Both the position numbers and the translations under genes were made by a program. A stretch of 64,000 nt of DNA from Thalassospira indica. GTDB taxonomy: Bacteria; Pseudomonadota; Alphaproteobacteria; Rhodospirillales; Thalassospiraceae. The stretch lies in NCBI RefSeq assembly GCF_003403095.1, contig NZ_CP031555.1, positions 2,894,001-2,958,000 of the forward strand. Reading direction: 5' to 3'. Under the pieces are notes generated by a model. It saw only the letters and a program-made list of their open reading frames with translations, ran no database searches and had not been told where the DNA came from. This document shows, piece after piece, positions 63,068 through 64,000 of this stretch; the stretch's first letter is position 1, and each line of letters opens with the position of its first letter.

Positions 63068-64000
63068 ATGAGTGAAGCACAATCCCGCCCCGATCAAGCC
63101 GTGGATCAAACCACAGCGCCCGCACCTGCTGCCTGGGCTGCTGTGATTTCCATGACGCTCGGGGTTTTCGGGCTGGTCACGGCCGAGTTTTTACCGGTCA
63201 GCCTGCTCACCCCGATGGCAGATGACCTGCGCATTACCGAAGGCATGGCAGGCCAAGCCATGTCGGCCACCGCCGTTATGGCCCTGATCACCAGCCTTCT
63301 GACCGCGACCGTTACCCGCAAGATTGACCGCCGCTATGTTCTGCTTGGCTTTTCGGTTCTTCTGATTGCCGCGAACATCATGATCGCACAGGCCCCGAAC
63401 TATGCCATCCTTCTGGCTGGCCGGGTCTTGCTGGGCGTTGCCCTTGGTGGTTTCTGGACGATGTCGGCGGCCATCATCATGCGCCTTGTGCCGGAAAAGA
63501 ACGTCCCGCGCGCCCTTGCCATCCTGTTTAGCGGCGTTTCCGCCGCCACCGTCTTTGCCGCCCCGCTCGGCAGTTATCTTGGCGATGTCATTGGCTGGCG
63601 CAATGTCTTTATGCTGGCGTCCCTGCTGGGCGTTCTTGCCCTTGTCGTGCAATTCGCAACCCTGCCCAAAATGCCGCCGCGCGGGCGTGCGACCCTGCGC
63701 ACCTTGATCGAGGTCATCAACCGCCCGCGCATGAAATTCGGGCTGTTTTCGCTTGTCCTGATCATTACCGGCCATTTCGCGCTGTTTACCTATGTCCGCC
63801 CGTTCCTTGAAAATGTCTCGGGTGTGACGACGGCGGGTGTCTCGGGCATTTTGCTGGGCTTTGGAGTTGCCAACTTTATTGGCACCTATGTCGGCGGCGC
63901 GCTGATTGCCCGCTCGCTGCGCATGACCATCGCCCTGATGCCGATGATCATGGGGCTGGCCGGGGTCGGCATGGTCGCCATTGATGGTGCGGTTGCCCCG
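63068..64000 (+). CDS. MFS transporter, DHA1 family (3' end cut by window)
   Basis: 311 residues visible from the ATG at 63068 with AAAGGA upstream; no stop before the window end. DHA1-type opening: LGVFGLVTAEFLPVSLLTPMADDLRITEGMAGQAMSATA (core TAEFLPVSLLTPMADDL), motif A-like RKIDRRYVL and GRVLLGVALGGFWTMSAAI. Similar to NepI/AraJ/YdhP-type purine-nucleoside and sugar exporters. Probably activated by the divergent AraC regulator. Confidence 0.88.
   Translation, partial: MSEAQSRPDQAVDQTTAPAPAAWAAVISMTLGVFGLVTAEFLPVSLLTPMADDLRITEGMAGQAMSATAVMALITSLLTATVTRKIDRRYVLLGFSVLLIAANIMIAQAPNYAILLAGRVLLGVALGGFWTMSAAIIMRLVPEKNVPRALAILFSGVSAATVFAAPLGSYLGDVIGWRNVFMLASLLGVLALVVQFATLPKMPPRGRATLRTLIEVINRPRMKFGLFSLVLIITGHFALFTYVRPFLENVSGVTTAGVSGILLGFGVANFIGTYVGGALIARSLRMTIALMPMIMGLAGVGMVAIDGAVAP

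Overview
The window looks like a chromosomal segment of a marine, metabolically versatile alphaproteobacterium, most like Thalassospira and related Rhodospirillales. This is inferred from the moderately GC-rich coding style, two TRAP transporters, a complete protocatechuate branch of the beta-ketoadipate pathway, a glucosylglycerate-type compatible-solute module, and alphaproteobacterial small families such as DUF3126. I saw no rRNA, tRNA, CRISPR array or prophage. There is one IS110-family insertion sequence and one small MITE-like structured repeat.

Layout. 1-10 kb: a cut-off hydrolase-OsmC fusion, a GNAT enzyme, a minus-strand run (thioesterase, ornithine-cyclodeaminase family, alpha/beta hydrolase), then an M81 peptidase with a TRAP transporter (QMP order) facing an RpiR regulator; three matching palindromes lie between them. 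10-20 kb: tamB-tamA (outer-membrane assembly), then a convergent pair, GNAT + RimK-like ATP-grasp ligase against GNAT + C39-type peptidase. 20-25 kb: a small phosphatase-like protein and a DUF2892 membrane protein separated by the IS110 element, then TenA and a GNAT. 24-36 kb: aromatic catabolism. pcaDCHG-IJF and pcaB run on the minus strand, divergent from the LysR regulator pcaQ, followed by a TRAP transporter and a PobR-like AraC regulator. pobA, which feeds this pathway, is 15 kb away at 51-52 kb. Together these genes take 4-hydroxybenzoate or protocatechuate to succinyl-CoA and acetyl-CoA.

36-44 kb is the most accessory-looking part. An AT-rich two-gene island (RelA/SpoT-domain protein plus an unrecognised 339-residue partner) sits between a BaiN-like flavoprotein and a methyltransferase. 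Then come a small secreted Cys/His-rich peptide, a 265-bp element with 32-bp inverted repeats, and a MarR-controlled operon (MFS exporter, MarR, siderophore-interacting reductase) whose promoter is covered by two palindromes. 44-51 kb: glutathione-independent formaldehyde dehydrogenase, an ArsP-type permease with a redox-active thioredoxin-like protein, DUF3126, GST, hpt, and a DUF883/holin-like membrane pair. 52-58 kb: a phosphatase and a glucosyl-3-phosphoglycerate synthase-like enzyme in overlapping frames, two tandem PAS_5 proteins, and a GH13_18 sugar phosphorylase; together they look like glucosylglycerate synthesis and recycling. 58-64 kb: a ThDP-dependent enzyme with a divergent IclR regulator, a phosphinothricin-type acetyltransferase with a divergent XRE-cupin regulator, and an AraC regulator divergent from an MFS transporter cut by the window end.

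The best candidates for an undescribed system are the RelA/SpoT island (38.0-39.7 kb) and the ATP-grasp/C39 peptidase pair (16.8-20.0 kb).
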